NCBI GenBank assembly: GCA_017534885.1
Contig: JAFXVR010000030.1
Span: 1 to 51,495 of the forward strand
Direction: 5' to 3'
Origin: Clostridia bacterium
Lineage (GTDB): Bacteria > Bacillota > Clostridia > Christensenellales > Aristaeellaceae
Length of the DNA stretch: 51,495 nucleotides
Below, piece after piece: positions 16,772 to 24,961 of this stretch (positions within the stretch are counted from its first letter, which is position 1; every line of letters begins with the position of its first letter). The notes below the pieces were generated by a model, which was not told the origin of the DNA, made no database searches, and saw only the letters and a list, made by a program, of their open reading frames with translations. The translations under genes were made by a program, and so were the position numbers.

Positions 16772-18568
16772 TCACTCCTCCGCGTAAACCACGGTCAGTT
16801 TTGTGCCGCTGAAAGCGCCGAACCCCACCGTGCAGCCCGCGGGAATCACCACGGTGCCGTCCAGGTTGGAGCAGTCCAGGAAAGCGCGGATGCCGATGGA
16901 CTTCACGGTGGAGGGAATGATCAGGTCGCCGGTCAGGCCGGTGCAGCCCTTGAACGCGGCGCCGCCGATGGACTCCAGGCCCTCATTCAGCACCAGGCTG
17001 GAGATGCCGGTCTGACGCGAGAAGGCGCTCTCGCCGATGGACCTGATGGAAGAAGGCAGGGCCAGCTCGCCCTTCATGGTGTTGTAGCGGTAGGGCTGAC
17101 GCGAGATCACCATGAAGGCGCAGGCGGACTCCCCGATCACCCGCAGCGGATGGTTGTTCAGCATGGGCGCAAAGGCCGTGCTGCCGGTGGTGTTGGCGGT
17201 GATGGCCAGCTCCCCGTCCAGCAGTTTGTAGGTGATGCCGTTCAGGATCAGCGGCCAGGTCTCGGTGACGGCGTCGCCTGTGAGGTTGGTGCCCGCGAAG
17301 GCCTTCGGGCCGATGCTGCAGCCCTGGGGCACCACCAGTTTGCCGTTCAGGCCGGTGCAGCCCATGAACGCGCCGTCGCCGATGGAGGTGACCGTATCCG
17401 GGATGATCAGGTCGCCGGTGAGGCCCGTGCAGTCGGCAAAGGCGTAATTGCCGATCTCGGTCAGTCCCTCCGGCAGCACAAGGGTGCCGGTGAGGCCCAC
17501 GCTGGCGTCAAAGGCGAAGTTCCCGATGCGCTTCAGCGTGGAGGGCAGCGCCAGCTGCTGACCCGCGGCAAACTTGCAGTGCGCGAAGGCAAAGGGCCCG
17601 ATGACTTCCAGCTGGGAAGGCAGGCTGATGAGCTGCTGGAATTCCGCGTGGTTGGACTTGCTGCCGGAGGTGCGGGTGTCGAAGGCGCTCTCCTCGATGG
17701 CCTTTACGGGCTGGCCGTTCACGCTGTCCCGGAAGGGGCCGCGCACGGGCCGCCAGGTCTCATACTGATTGACGGAGTTGCTGCCATACTTGTCCCGGAG
17801 AACCGCCATCACCCCGTCGCCGTTCAGGCCGTACACGATGTCGTCCAGCTCCACCGGCAGCTCGTAGACCGGCTCCGGCTCCACCAGGTCGTGCCAGCCG
17901 ATGTTCTGGGTGTCCTGCTCCCCGGTCTCCAGGTCGCTCACCACCACAAACACGGTGAAATGCCCGGCATAGCCCGGGGTCGCGGCCACGTCCTCCTCGT
18001 CGGAATAGAAGTAGTTGACCGGGTTGGACTGCGCGTCATAAATGTTGTAGGCGATGCGCACCCGCCCGCTGCCGCCGGTGATCTCCGGCCTGTGCAGGTA
18101 GATGGACTGCCGGTTTTCGCTGAGGCTGAAGCGCACCCGGCCCACCTGCAGGGGCTCGTAGTCCGGGGTGCCCTCCGGCCCCAGCAGCTCCGTCCAGCCG
18201 ATGTCGTTGATGACCTGCTCGCCCGTGGCCGTGTCCGTCACCACCACAAAGACATTGAACAGGCCTTTGTACCCCGGCGTGGCGGCCACCCGCTCCTCCA
18301 GGGAGTAGAAGTAGTTGACCGGATTGGACTGCGCGTCGTAGATATTGTAGGCGATGGTGTAATCCTCCGCCCCGGTGACGGAGGGCCTGTCCAGGTAGAT
18401 GGACCGCCGGTCCGGGCTGATCTCAAAGGCGCCCAATTGCACCTGCAGGCCCTTGTATTCCTCCTCGATCTCCGCCATCAGCGCGTCTAAGGAGAGAACG
18501 CTCTCCGCCAGCGCGCCCGTCAGCAGCAGGCAGAGGATCAGCAGCAGCGCGGTGATTCGCTTCATCAT
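16772..18568 (-). CDS. secreted BspA-type LRR protein with duplicated N-terminal domain
   Basis: A 598-aa protein with signal peptide (to LTGALAES). Residues about 45-130 and 140-235 are two copies of one domain, recognised by SIYLDRP / SIYLHRP, IAYNIYDAQSNPVNYFYS, VAATPGYxGxF, FVVVxD and IGW. I know no name for it. BspA repeats follow (LPSTLKRIGNFAFD; TGDLIIPDTVTSIGDGAF). It is a clear paralogue of the protein at 26294 with the same architecture. Two adjacent Met codons are possible; AAGG precedes the first. It probably acts as an adhesin. Confidence 0.87.
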   Translation of the reverse strand: MMKRITALLLILCLLLTGALAESVLSLDALMAEIEEEYKGLQVQLGAFEISPDRRSIYLDRPSVTGAEDYTIAYNIYDAQSNPVNYFYSLEERVAATPGYKGLFNVFVVVTDTATGEQVINDIGWTELLGPEGTPDYEPLQVGRVRFSLSENRQSIYLHRPEITGGSGRVRIAYNIYDAQSNPVNYFYSDEEDVAATPGYAGHFTVFVVVSDLETGEQDTQNIGWHDLVEPEPVYELPVELDDIVYGLNGDGVMAVLRDKYGSNSVNQYETWRPVRGPFRDSVNGQPVKAIEESAFDTRTSGSKSNHAEFQQLISLPSQLEVIGPFAFAHCKFAAGQQLALPSTLKRIGNFAFDASVGLTGTLVLPEGLTEIGNYAFADCTGLTGDLIIPDTVTSIGDGAFMGCTGLNGKLVVPQGCSIGPKAFAGTNLTGDAVTETWPLILNGITYKLLDGELAITANTTGSTAFAPMLNNHPLRVIGESACAFMVISRQPYRYNTMKGELALPSSIRSIGESAFSRQTGISSLVLNEGLESIGGAAFKGCTGLTGDLIIPSTVKSIGIRAFLDCSNLDGTVVIPAGCTVGFGAFSGTKLTVVYAEE

Positions 18569-18695
18569 GTCACAGCCTTCTTTCTCTGTCGGTACGGGTT
18601 GGGATTATGCATCATGCTGCCCCCATCATACCACAGCCGGCCGCCGATGTAAACCGGGAGAAAGCCGCGAACAGGGCAATCGCTTGCAAACCTAT

Positions 18696-18815
18696 GTTGA
18701 GGGTGACAAAAGGGCGCTTCCAACCTTAGAGCCACGACTGGTTGTGGTGATTTCCGCTGTCTTCTACAACCAGTCGTGGCTTGGTTCAGGAAAGCGCCCT
18801 TTTGACATCCGAATC
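18696..18815 (-). mobile_element. 120-bp MITE, copy 2 (type 1)
   Basis: Inverted relative to copy 1. It is flanked by a 7-bp direct repeat AACCTAT (18689-18695 and 18816-18822). One change in the inner stem (TTGTAG instead of TTGTGG) distinguishes it from copy 1. Confidence 0.92.
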
Positions 18816-18876
18816 AACCTATGGATAAGATCCGGTGAGAAGGACAGCCCTGTTTCCGTGTCTGCGCCGCATAGGT

Positions 18877-18996
18877 GGTAAGGGTGACAAAAGGGCGCTT
18901 TCAACCTTAGAGCCACGACTGGTTGTGGTGATTTCCGCTGTCTTCCACAACCAGTCGTGGCTCAGTTCATGAAAGCGGCCTTTTGACATCCGAATC
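18877..18996 (-). mobile_element. 120-bp MITE, copy 3 (type 2)
   Basis: Inverted relative to copy 1. Direct repeats ATAGGT lie at 18871-18876 and 18997-19002. It carries the type-2 ends (GGTAAGGGTGAC; CGGCCTTTTGAC) and by eye is identical to copy 8. It lies 61 bp from copy 2 in the same orientation. Confidence 0.92.
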
Positions 18997-19076
18997 ATAG
19001 GTATGATCCCGCTGCAAAAACCCGATCCATACCTGCCCCAAAAAGGTTAAAAGTCTTTTGAAGAAGGGATGGGGGG

Positions 19077-19130
19077 TCCGGGGGAAGGGGAGGAACTTTT
19101 CTTCAGAAAAGTTCCTCCCCTTCCCCCGGA
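19077..19130. repeat. perfect 24-bp GC-rich hairpin
   Basis: Positions 19077-19100 pair perfectly with 19107-19130 around the loop CTTCAG. It lies about 25 bp upstream of the apt promoter. Its G-rich/C-rich character groups it with the other GC hairpin elements of the window. Confidence 0.75.
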
Positions 19131-19157
19131 ATCCGTCATCAATCGCCCGTATTCCGT

Positions 19158-19186
19158 TTGACTTTTGGCCGCTGACGCGATAGAAT
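19158..19186 (+). promoter_or_regulatory. apt promoter
   Basis: TTGACT (19158-19163) and TAGAAT (19181-19186) are 17 bp apart, about 53 bp before the apt start. Confidence 0.65.
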
Positions 19187-19239
19187 GAGGCTGTGAGGCG
19201 GAGACGCTTTTCAATCTTGAACAAGGAATGTGATGAATC

Positions 19240-19797
19240 ATGCTGACTTACCCCATGCATGTGGCGGGCCTGAAACGGGATCTGCCCCTCTGCCGGGTCA
19301 ATGACGAGCTGTACATCGGCGCTTTTGTGATCTTCGGCGACTGCGAGCTGACCATCGCCTGCGCCCGGGAATTGCTCAAGCGCGCCCCGGAATACGATTA
19401 CATGATCACCGCGGAGTCGAAGGGCATCCCGCTGGTGTACGAGATGGCGCGCCAGCACGGCGACAAAAAGTGGCTGCTGGCCCGCAAGGGTGTGAAGGTC
19501 TACATGAACAATGTGCTGGAGGTGGAGGTGCAGTCCATCACCACCGCCGCCCGCCAGCGCCTGTTCATCGACGGCGACGACGCCGCCCTGATGAAGGGCA
19601 GGCGCATCCTGGTGGTGGACGACGTGATCTCCACCGGCGAATCCCTCCGCGCCCTGGAAACCTTAGTGGAAAAGGCTGGCGGCACCGTGGCGGGCAAGAT
19701 GGCCATCCTCGCCGAGGGCGAAGCCCAGGACCGCCCTGATCTGATTTATCTGGAGAAACTGCCGGTGTTCAACGCCAAGGGCGAGATCATCGGGTGA
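19240..19797 (+). CDS. apt: adenine phosphoribosyltransferase-type PRTase
   Basis: A 185-aa type I phosphoribosyltransferase. The PRPP loop ILVVDDVISTGES (about 124-136) is canonical and the hood/flexible-loop order (YDYMITAESKGIPLVYEMAR) fits Apt-like enzymes, which convert adenine and PRPP to AMP. AAGGAA lies upstream. It is monocistronic, with its own promoter and a strong terminator. The protein is about as long as Apt, but a xanthine-type or regulatory PRTase cannot be excluded. Confidence 0.85.
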   Translation: MLTYPMHVAGLKRDLPLCRVNDELYIGAFVIFGDCELTIACARELLKRAPEYDYMITAESKGIPLVYEMARQHGDKKWLLARKGVKVYMNNVLEVEVQSITTAARQRLFIDGDDAALMKGRRILVVDDVISTGESLRALETLVEKAGGTVAGKMAILAEGEAQDRPDLIYLEKLPVFNAKGEIIG

Positions 19798-19805
19798 GGA
19801 TATAG

Positions 19806-19863
19806 AAAAACGGGGAAAGCACTGCCGTCTCCCTAATGCGACGGCTGCTTTCCCCGGTTTTTC
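19806..19863. terminator. bidirectional terminator between apt and the GNAT gene
   Basis: AAAAACGGGGAAAGCA pairs with TGCTTTCCCCGGTTTTT through CTGCCGTC/GACGGC-type inner pairing. T-runs occur on both strands, suiting the two convergent genes. Confidence 0.85.
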
Positions 19864-19885
19864 TTTGCCATGCTTCCGCGCTTTG

Positions 19886-20293
19886 TCATCCCAGCCGCTT
19901 CAGATAGAAGTACTCAGAATAGCCGTCCCCGGCGTTTTCATAATGCCCGACGCATTCATAGCCCAGGGCTTCGTAGAATTCCCTGCCCTGCCAGTCAAAG
20001 GTGTCCAGGCGGATCGTGTTGACGCCCAGGCCGGCGGCGCGCTTCTCCATCTCGGCCATCAGCCGCGCGCCGACGCCCTGCCGCCGGTAGGCCTCGTCCA
20101 CAAAAACCGTGGAAACGTACAGGATCCTGAAGGCCGTGACGCAGGCGTCCAGCCCGGCGATCAGCCGGCCGCCCTCCTCCGCGCCAATCCGGATGCAGCC
20201 TTCCAGCTGAAAGGGGTCGCGGCTTTCGTCAAATTCGCTCAGCCGCCCCTCGATGTCGGCGCACTGGTCTTCCGTCAGATCAATGATGGTCAT
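19886..20293 (-). CDS. GNAT-family N-acetyltransferase
   Basis: A 135-aa single GNAT domain. VSTVFVDEAYRRQGVGARLM (about 60-79) contains the acetyl-CoA pyrophosphate loop R-R-Q-G-V-G, and DWQGREFYEALGYECVG is the usual C-terminal motif. The substrate is unknown. AAAGGAA precedes the ATG. Upstream, MITE copy 4 separates it from the regulator gene. Confidence 0.9.
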   Translation of the reverse strand: MTIIDLTEDQCADIEGRLSEFDESRDPFQLEGCIRIGAEEGGRLIAGLDACVTAFRILYVSTVFVDEAYRRQGVGARLMAEMEKRAAGLGVNTIRLDTFDWQGREFYEALGYECVGHYENAGDGYSEYFYLKRLG

Positions 20294-20405
20294 GCGATGA
20301 TTCCTTTCTGCGTCATACTGCTCTCAACTTGAATTGCTCAATCCATATTTCCAAGGGATTTCGCGCCTGCGGGGGTTATCACCCATTTCCGCCTGTATTA
20401 ACACT

Positions 20406-20525
20406 GATTCGGATGTCAAAAGGGCGCTTTCCTGAACCAAGCCACGACTGGTTGTGGAAGACAGCGGAAATCACCACAACCAGTCGTGGCTCTAAGGTTG
20501 GAAGCGCCCTTTTGTCACCCTCAAC
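20406..20525 (+). mobile_element. 120-bp MITE, copy 4 (type 1)
   Basis: Direct repeats AACACT flank it (20400-20405 and 20526-20531). By eye it is identical to copies 1 and 9. Its right end (CCCTCAAC) supplies the TGA stop of the minus-strand gene fragment ending at 20521. Confidence 0.93.
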
Positions 20526-21096
20526 AACACTTTCCGTTAAGAATAGTATCCAGCCTCCGCCGGAAGTCCTCCGGCACCAGCGCCCCCGTTTCATCCAAGG
20601 TGACGCGCATGGCTTCCACGGCGGTGGGGCCGGCGTCGTCAAAGAAGCTGAGCGACCCCGGCAGATGCTCCGTGAAAACCATGTTTTCCAGGGTGTAGAC
20701 CGGATCGCTGTCGAAGGCTCTGGCCAGCCGGACCGCCTCGCGCAGGTCGGCCTCCATGGCTTCCGCCTGGCCGTCCAGATGGCGCAGGAGCGCCAGGAGC
20801 AGGTGCAGGAGGCTGATGAGCTTGTCCGGGAAGGCGCGCTTCCCCGGGTCTTCCTTCGCCCGCCGCAGGTGCTCAATGCCCCATTCCGCCGCCCGGATGC
20901 CCCGGGCATAATTTCCCGTGTGCATGGCGTAGCGGATCTGCCCCGCCATGACGGTGACGAAACTGCTGAGCTGGCTGATATAGGCCTTCTCCGTGTACTC
21001 GATGCCTTCCTCCGGCTTTTTTACGTCCTGAATCAACATCAGCCCGATGACCGCATCGTTGATGCCGCCGGGGTTGTTCTTCCGGTACTCCTCCAC
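20521..21096 (-). CDS. C-terminal part of a frameshifted XRE regulator
   Basis: A 191-aa helical, TPR-like segment (MEEYRKNNPGGINDAVIG onward, from a GTG at 21096). It continues the protein encoded just upstream in a different frame. Joining them by removing one A from the A6 run near 21110 gives an uninterrupted ELKDYKKAVEEYRKN. Its stop codon lies inside MITE copy 4, so the native C-terminus may have been replaced on insertion. No ribosome binding site supports independent translation. Confidence 0.65.
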   Translation of the reverse strand: MEEYRKNNPGGINDAVIGLMLIQDVKKPEEGIEYTEKAYISQLSSFVTVMAGQIRYAMHTGNYARGIRAAEWGIEHLRRAKEDPGKRAFPDKLISLLHLLLALLRHLDGQAEAMEADLREAVRLARAFDSDPVYTLENMVFTEHLPGSLSFFDDAGPTAVEAMRVTLDETGALVPEDFRRRLDTILNGKCC

Positions 21097-21619
21097 AGCC
21101 TTTTTTGTAGTCCTTCAGCTCGGAGTAGCAGCCCGCGATCTCGTTCCGGAGGACGGTCTCGCTGATCTCCGGATCCCTGTTCTGGGAGATCAGCGCGAGG
21201 GCGTGCCGGTAGAGCGCCAGCGCCCGCCGTATGCGCTTTTCTTCCTTGTGCATGGTTCCCTGCCGCCGGAAGGCGTAGGCCGCTGTCAGCACCGTGCGGA
21301 AGTGGTTGGGGAACTTCCGCAGCGCGTTGTCGCACTCCGCCTCAACCACCTCAAAGGGCGCCTCGCCCACCAGCGCGTCGATCCGCTCAGCCTCCTCATC
21401 GGCATCCGCGCCGCGCATCGAAAAGCCGATCAGCGCATCCACCGACACATGGAAGAGTTCGGCGAGATCCATGATAAATCCGAGATCCGGCTCCGAGCTG
21501 CCGCGTTCCCACTTGGAAACCGTGCCCAGCGTGATCCCGAGCCTCTCCGCAAGCTGCTCCTGAGTGAGTCCCAGGCTCCGCCGATAGTCGCGGATATGCC
21601 CTGCCAGCTGATTTTCCAT
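20873..21619 (-). CDS. XRE-family helix-turn-helix regulator (frameshifted)
   Basis: A 248-aa reading frame. The Cro/C1-type HTH spans about 5-60 (GLTQEQLAERLGITLGTVSK), followed by a helical TPR-like region typical of peptide- or ligand-sensing XRE regulators. The start at 21619 has GGAGGGGAAAC upstream. After KDYKK at an A6 run the frame becomes implausible (GCGGVPEEQPRRHQ), and the true continuation is the frame ending at 20521. The cause is a real mutation, a homopolymer sequencing error or slippage. Confidence 0.8.
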   Translation of the reverse strand: MENQLAGHIRDYRRSLGLTQEQLAERLGITLGTVSKWERGSSEPDLGFIMDLAELFHVSVDALIGFSMRGADADEEAERIDALVGEAPFEVVEAECDNALRKFPNHFRTVLTAAYAFRRQGTMHKEEKRIRRALALYRHALALISQNRDPEISETVLRNEIAGCYSELKDYKKGCGGVPEEQPRRHQRCGHRADVDSGRKKAGGRHRVHGEGLYQPAQQFRHRHGGADPLRHAHGKLCPGHPGGGMGH

Positions 21620-21757
21620 GTTTCCCCTCCGGCTGCCGCCGTGCTGACCCTCACCCTGTTTGCTGAGACCGCGCTCGTCATGACTGCTCCCTCCTTCTCC
21701 GGCCCCTCCGGGCCGCCTCGGCTGTTCCGCAATCATCATACCCGATCTCTGCCCTCT

Positions 21758-21811
21758 ATTGAACACCCAATTCGTATAGTTTGTCAAGTTTCTTTTCTAC
21801 GTTTCGTAGAA
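21758..21811 (-). promoter_or_regulatory. promoter and palindromic operator of the XRE gene
   Basis: On the minus strand TTGACA (21782-21787) is followed by TTCAAT (21758-21763) at 18 bp. Just upstream lies the palindrome TTCTACGTTTCGTAGAA (21795-21811, 7-bp arms, 3-nt centre), a likely regulator binding site. Confidence 0.45.
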
Positions 21812-21875
21812 TTTGGGTGAAATGGAAAGGCAGCGCCGGTGTCAGGCAGCGCTGCCCTCAGGGAAGGATACCCGC

Positions 21876-22448
21876 TCAGTGGATCATCCTGCCCGGGGTG
21901 TCGCTGATGCCCCACTCAGAAAAGTCCTGATGGCGGGCGGTCTGTCCGATGATTTCCGCAATCTTCCACACAGGCGCGTCTTCATCAAACGCCCCATTCT
22001 CCCCTGTAAAGATGCTGATTTTATAGAACAGGCCATCCAGACCGGTCATGGCAATGCCATAGAGTTCGCTGTAAGCGTCGGGGGTGGTATTGCGGTAGAC
22101 CAGGATCTCCCTGTCACCGTCCATGCGGACGTGCGCGTCCGCCGAGCTCACCTGGGCGACCCTTGCCTTGAAGTCGTCATAGCTCAGTTGATCCGGCGAA
22201 AACACGCGCAGCTGTACGGTGAAATCCGCATTGCCGCCAAGCAGCACATATCCCTGGGCTTTTTCCTCCGCATCGAGTTCCCAGTCTGCGTAGTCGTCCG
22301 GAACAGCAAAGGTAATCCCGCCGTAAGTGTAGCCAATGTAAGACCAGCCGTCTTCAGCCAGAAGCGGTGTCCACTCATCCGCTGCCGCATGGAGAGCGCC
22401 CGCCAGCAGAACAGCGTACAGGATGATTGCAAGCGCTTTTTTCACCAT
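21876..22448 (-). CDS. secreted protein of unknown function
   Basis: A 190-aa protein with signal peptide (KKALAIILYAVLLAGALHAA). The mature part has alternating strands (YTYGGITFAVPDDYADWELD; QLRVFSPDQLSYDDFKARV) and no motif I recognise. The AVPDDY/LLGG style recalls small Firmicute secreted proteins with a PsbP- or LpqN-like fold, but this is only an impression. AAAGGA precedes the start. Confidence 0.75.
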   Translation of the reverse strand: MVKKALAIILYAVLLAGALHAAADEWTPLLAEDGWSYIGYTYGGITFAVPDDYADWELDAEEKAQGYVLLGGNADFTVQLRVFSPDQLSYDDFKARVAQVSSADAHVRMDGDREILVYRNTTPDAYSELYGIAMTGLDGLFYKISIFTGENGAFDEDAPVWKIAEIIGQTARHQDFSEWGISDTPGRMIH

Positions 22449-22509
22449 TCGTCACAATCCTTTCAAGATAGCAGCTCTCCTCCCACTCTGCCTGATGGCC
22501 GCGCCTTCT

Positions 22510-22685
22510 ATGCCCCGCAGGGCATTTCACGTGCCGCAGGCACATTTCACGCGCCCTCAGGCGCATTTCATGCCGTCAGGCATTTCATTCTCCGTCCGTA
22601 CCATTCGTCAGAATGAAATGCGCTTCGCGCATGAAATGGCTTCGCCATGAAATCTCGCTTCGCTCCATGAAATGGCTGCGCCATC
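22510..22685. repeat. mini-hairpin array, copy 1
   Basis: A chain of short hairpins: TGCCCCGCAGGGCA, GTGCCGCAGGCAC, GCGCCCTCAGGCGC, GCCGTCAGGC, then GCGCTTCGCGC, GGCTTCGCC and similar. They are separated by ATTTCAY on the left and ATGAAAT on the right of a central CATTC/GAATG pair. The same modules in the same order occur inverted at 26017-26190. Confidence 0.85.
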
Positions 22686-22709
22686 CTAAAACTCCTCATT
22701 CCTCATTCC

Positions 22710-23297
22710 TCACTCCCTCACCCACTCCACCTCCGTCACCCCCCGGGCCATCACCTCCCCGGCTTCGCCCTCTCCCAGCCATGCGTCCTCATCCTCCGGG
22801 CGGAGGATCAGGGGCATCCGGTCGTGGAAGGCGGCGAGGGCGGGGGTCGGCTCGCGGGTCAGCACGGTAAAGACGGGGCGCTCGCCCATGTCCACCCGGT
22901 AGAGGCCGGCTAAGGAAAAGCAGGGGCTGTCCGGCAGGAAGAAGCGGTACTTGGGCGCGGGCCTGACCCGGTGATCCCACTCAAAATAAGCGCTGGCGGG
23001 AATCAGGCAGCGGCGGTTCCGGAGGCTCTCCCGGAAGAGGGGCCGCGCCGCGGCAGTCTCCGAGCGCGCGTTGATCACCAGCCGCCTGTCAAGGGGCAAG
23101 CCCCAGCGCATGGCAAAGGGCCTGGGCTTGCCGGCGCGGCTTCTCGCCCGTACCAGGGTCAGCATGCCCGGCGTGATCTCGCCCCGGGGCAGGCGGAAGT
23201 CCGGTTGGGTGCGCCGCTCGCGCTCCTCCAGCTCCTGCAGCAGCCAGGCCAGCTCTTCCGGCGTGTCCTCCGGGTCAATCCAGTAGCGTCCGCACAT
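22710..23297 (-). CDS. SRAP-domain protein (YedK/HMCES type)
   Basis: A 195-aa protein that should crosslink to abasic sites in single-stranded DNA. The catalytic Cys2 follows the initiator Met (MCGRY), so the start is firm. Other family motifs are INARSETAA (about 75-83), CLIPASAYFEW (about 96-106) and FHDRMPLIL (about 157-165). Its ATG lies one base past the end of the mutarotase stop, so the two are co-transcribed. Confidence 0.93.
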   Translation of the reverse strand: MCGRYWIDPEDTPEELAWLLQELEERERRTQPDFRLPRGEITPGMLTLVRARSRAGKPRPFAMRWGLPLDRRLVINARSETAAARPLFRESLRNRRCLIPASAYFEWDHRVRPAPKYRFFLPDSPCFSLAGLYRVDMGERPVFTVLTREPTPALAAFHDRMPLILRPEDEDAWLGEGEAGEVMARGVTEVEWVRE

Positions 23298-23298
23298 G

Positions 23299-24183
23299 TC
23301 AGCCCATCAGCCTCACGGTGAACCAGGTGGTGTAGCTCTCGCCGGGCTGGAGCACCGTGGCGTGGGGCTTGTCCTCAAAGCGCCCGGATTCCGCCGCGGT
23401 GGCGGGCAGGCCGTGCCAGGGCTCCAGGCAGAGGTAGGGCGCGTGGGCCCCGGGCTTGGTCCAGACCGCCAGCACCTCCATCTTGGGGTACTCAAAGCGG
23501 AGGCCCCTGCCCGTCTCGCGGTGGGTCAGGTTCACGGCGCGGCTCCGGTAACTGTCGAAGATCAGGGCGTCGCGCTCGTCAAAATAGCTGTACTTCAGGG
23601 ACAGGATCCGGCCGTCCTCCAGGGGGAGGATCTCATCGCCGCTGATGAGCCCGCCGCCGGGAGCCAGCAGGTTTTTCCCGTCCTCCTTTTCGTCAAAGAC
23701 CAGCTGATAGTCCTCGAAGGCCGCGCCTTCCTCCATCGGGCACACAAAGCCCGGATGCCCGCCCACGCAGAAGGGCATGGGCCGGTCGGAGAGGTTTTCC
23801 ACCAGGAACTGAGTGGTGTACCCGTTCTCAAAGAGGCGGTAGACCACGTGCAGGCGGAAGTCAAAGGGGTACATGGGCCGGCTCTCCTCCGTGGGGCCCA
23901 GCACCAGCTCGACGAAGTCCGCGCCGCGCTTCCCGACGGTGAAATCGGGATTGCGGGTGAAGCCGTGCTTGGTCATGGGGTAGCTGATCCCGTCCACCGT
24001 CACCTGGTTGTCCTTGGCCGTGCCGCAGACCGGAAAGAGCACCGGCGCGTGCTGCGCCCAGACCGCCGGATCGGCCTGCCAGATCACCTCGCGGCCGTCC
24101 GCCCCCTTGAAGGACGCGATCTGCGCCCCCGTCGTCTGAACCACAGCCCTGGTCTGCCCGTAGCGAAGCTCGATGGTATCCAT
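23299..24183 (-). CDS. aldose 1-epimerase family protein (galactose mutarotase-like)
   Basis: A 294-aa protein of the LacX/YeaD-like mutarotase class, which interconverts anomers of hexoses or hexose phosphates. Seen are GREVIWQADPAVWAQHAPVL near the N-terminus, FCVGGHPGFVCP (about 158-169, with the conserved His) and LCLEPWHGLP (about 247-256, with the catalytic-type Glu). AGGAGGG lies 8 bp before the ATG at 24183; a longer in-frame version would run into the hairpin element upstream. Confidence 0.85.
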   Translation of the reverse strand: MDTIELRYGQTRAVVQTTGAQIASFKGADGREVIWQADPAVWAQHAPVLFPVCGTAKDNQVTVDGISYPMTKHGFTRNPDFTVGKRGADFVELVLGPTEESRPMYPFDFRLHVVYRLFENGYTTQFLVENLSDRPMPFCVGGHPGFVCPMEEGAAFEDYQLVFDEKEDGKNLLAPGGGLISGDEILPLEDGRILSLKYSYFDERDALIFDSYRSRAVNLTHRETGRGLRFEYPKMEVLAVWTKPGAHAPYLCLEPWHGLPATAAESGRFEDKPHATVLQPGESYTTWFTVRLMG

Positions 24184-24210
24184 GCGGATGTCCCTCCTAA
24201 AGAAAATCAT

Positions 24211-24274
24211 GTGCGAAGGGTGCAGGGGCGGCCGCAAAGCCCCTGCCCGCGCCCGCAGGCGCGGAATCCCCGTC
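24211..24274. repeat. GC-rich hairpin element
   Basis: GGGTGCAGGGGC and GCCCCTGC flank a short GGCCGCAAA loop, followed by the small hairpin CGCGCCCGCAGGCGCG. Same family as 13937, 43430 and 49561. Confidence 0.7.
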
Positions 24275-24292
24275 AAAGAAGTGGAAACAGTA

Positions 24293-24943
24293 TCAGAGTC
24301 TGTACAGCAGGTTGAAGTCCTTCACCGTTTCAATCTTCGCCCAGAACGCCGCGGACGAAACGCAGCTCCCGGTCACCAGCCCTGCCGCGTTGCGGACGGG
24401 CCAGACGATCTCCGTGTCCGGCACCAGCTCGGTCACCATGTCTTTCACCCGGTCGGACGCGCTCTCGGAATAGCTGTCGATGGCCAGCACTTCCCGCTGA
24501 CCCTCCCGCTCCCGCGCCGCAATCAGGCAGACGATGTGCCCCACCCGCAGGTTGCACAGGCTCACGCCCTTCTCCGCCATCAGGAAGGCGAAGAGGGTAT
24601 CGAGGTCGTTGCGCAGGCCGTCCTCCTCATAGCGCAGGCCCGTTTCGACGTTCCTCCCGGTGGCCATCAGCCCGTGGAGCAGGCCGGGGCGGTCGGTGCC
24701 GTCGTCCCCGCGGCCGCCGTTTGCCACGGAAAAGTCCGCCCATTCCTCCGGGTCGAAGGCGCGCCCCGTCAGCCACTGGGCCGCGTGGCACAGGCCGAAC
24801 ACGCCGCAGCCCGAATTGCTCAGGTTGTCCCCGTCGCCCGCCTTCCACTCATAGGGATGCGTCCAGTCCCGGCAGCGCTGGTTGAAGAAAGTGATCTCCC
24901 GGCCCATCACGGCGATCGGCCGGCTCATGCCCGTGTAAATCAT
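24293..24943 (-). CDS. C39-like cysteine peptidase-fold protein
   Basis: A 216-aa protein. NLSNSGCGVFGLCHAAQWLT places a Cys-Gly pair and helix like the catalytic start of peptidase C39-like domains, and LRVGHIVCLIAA supplies a matching His; AIDSYSES may carry the third residue. No signal peptide is seen. The start at 24943 is uncertain: GGGGG lies 8-9 bp upstream of it, while an ATG three codons earlier is too close. It ends a three-gene minus-strand operon. Confidence 0.55.
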   Translation of the reverse strand: MIYTGMSRPIAVMGREITFFNQRCRDWTHPYEWKAGDGDNLSNSGCGVFGLCHAAQWLTGRAFDPEEWADFSVANGGRGDDGTDRPGLLHGLMATGRNVETGLRYEEDGLRNDLDTLFAFLMAEKGVSLCNLRVGHIVCLIAAREREGQREVLAIDSYSESASDRVKDMVTELVPDTEIVWPVRNAAGLVTGSCVSSAAFWAKIETVKDFNLLYRL

Positions 24944-24961
24944 CTGAATCATCCCCCGTTA

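Noticed and set aside
18696..18996. CRISPR array from regularly spaced repeats
   Set aside because: Only two copies lie close together, they are palindromic and 120 bp long, and there is no cas gene.
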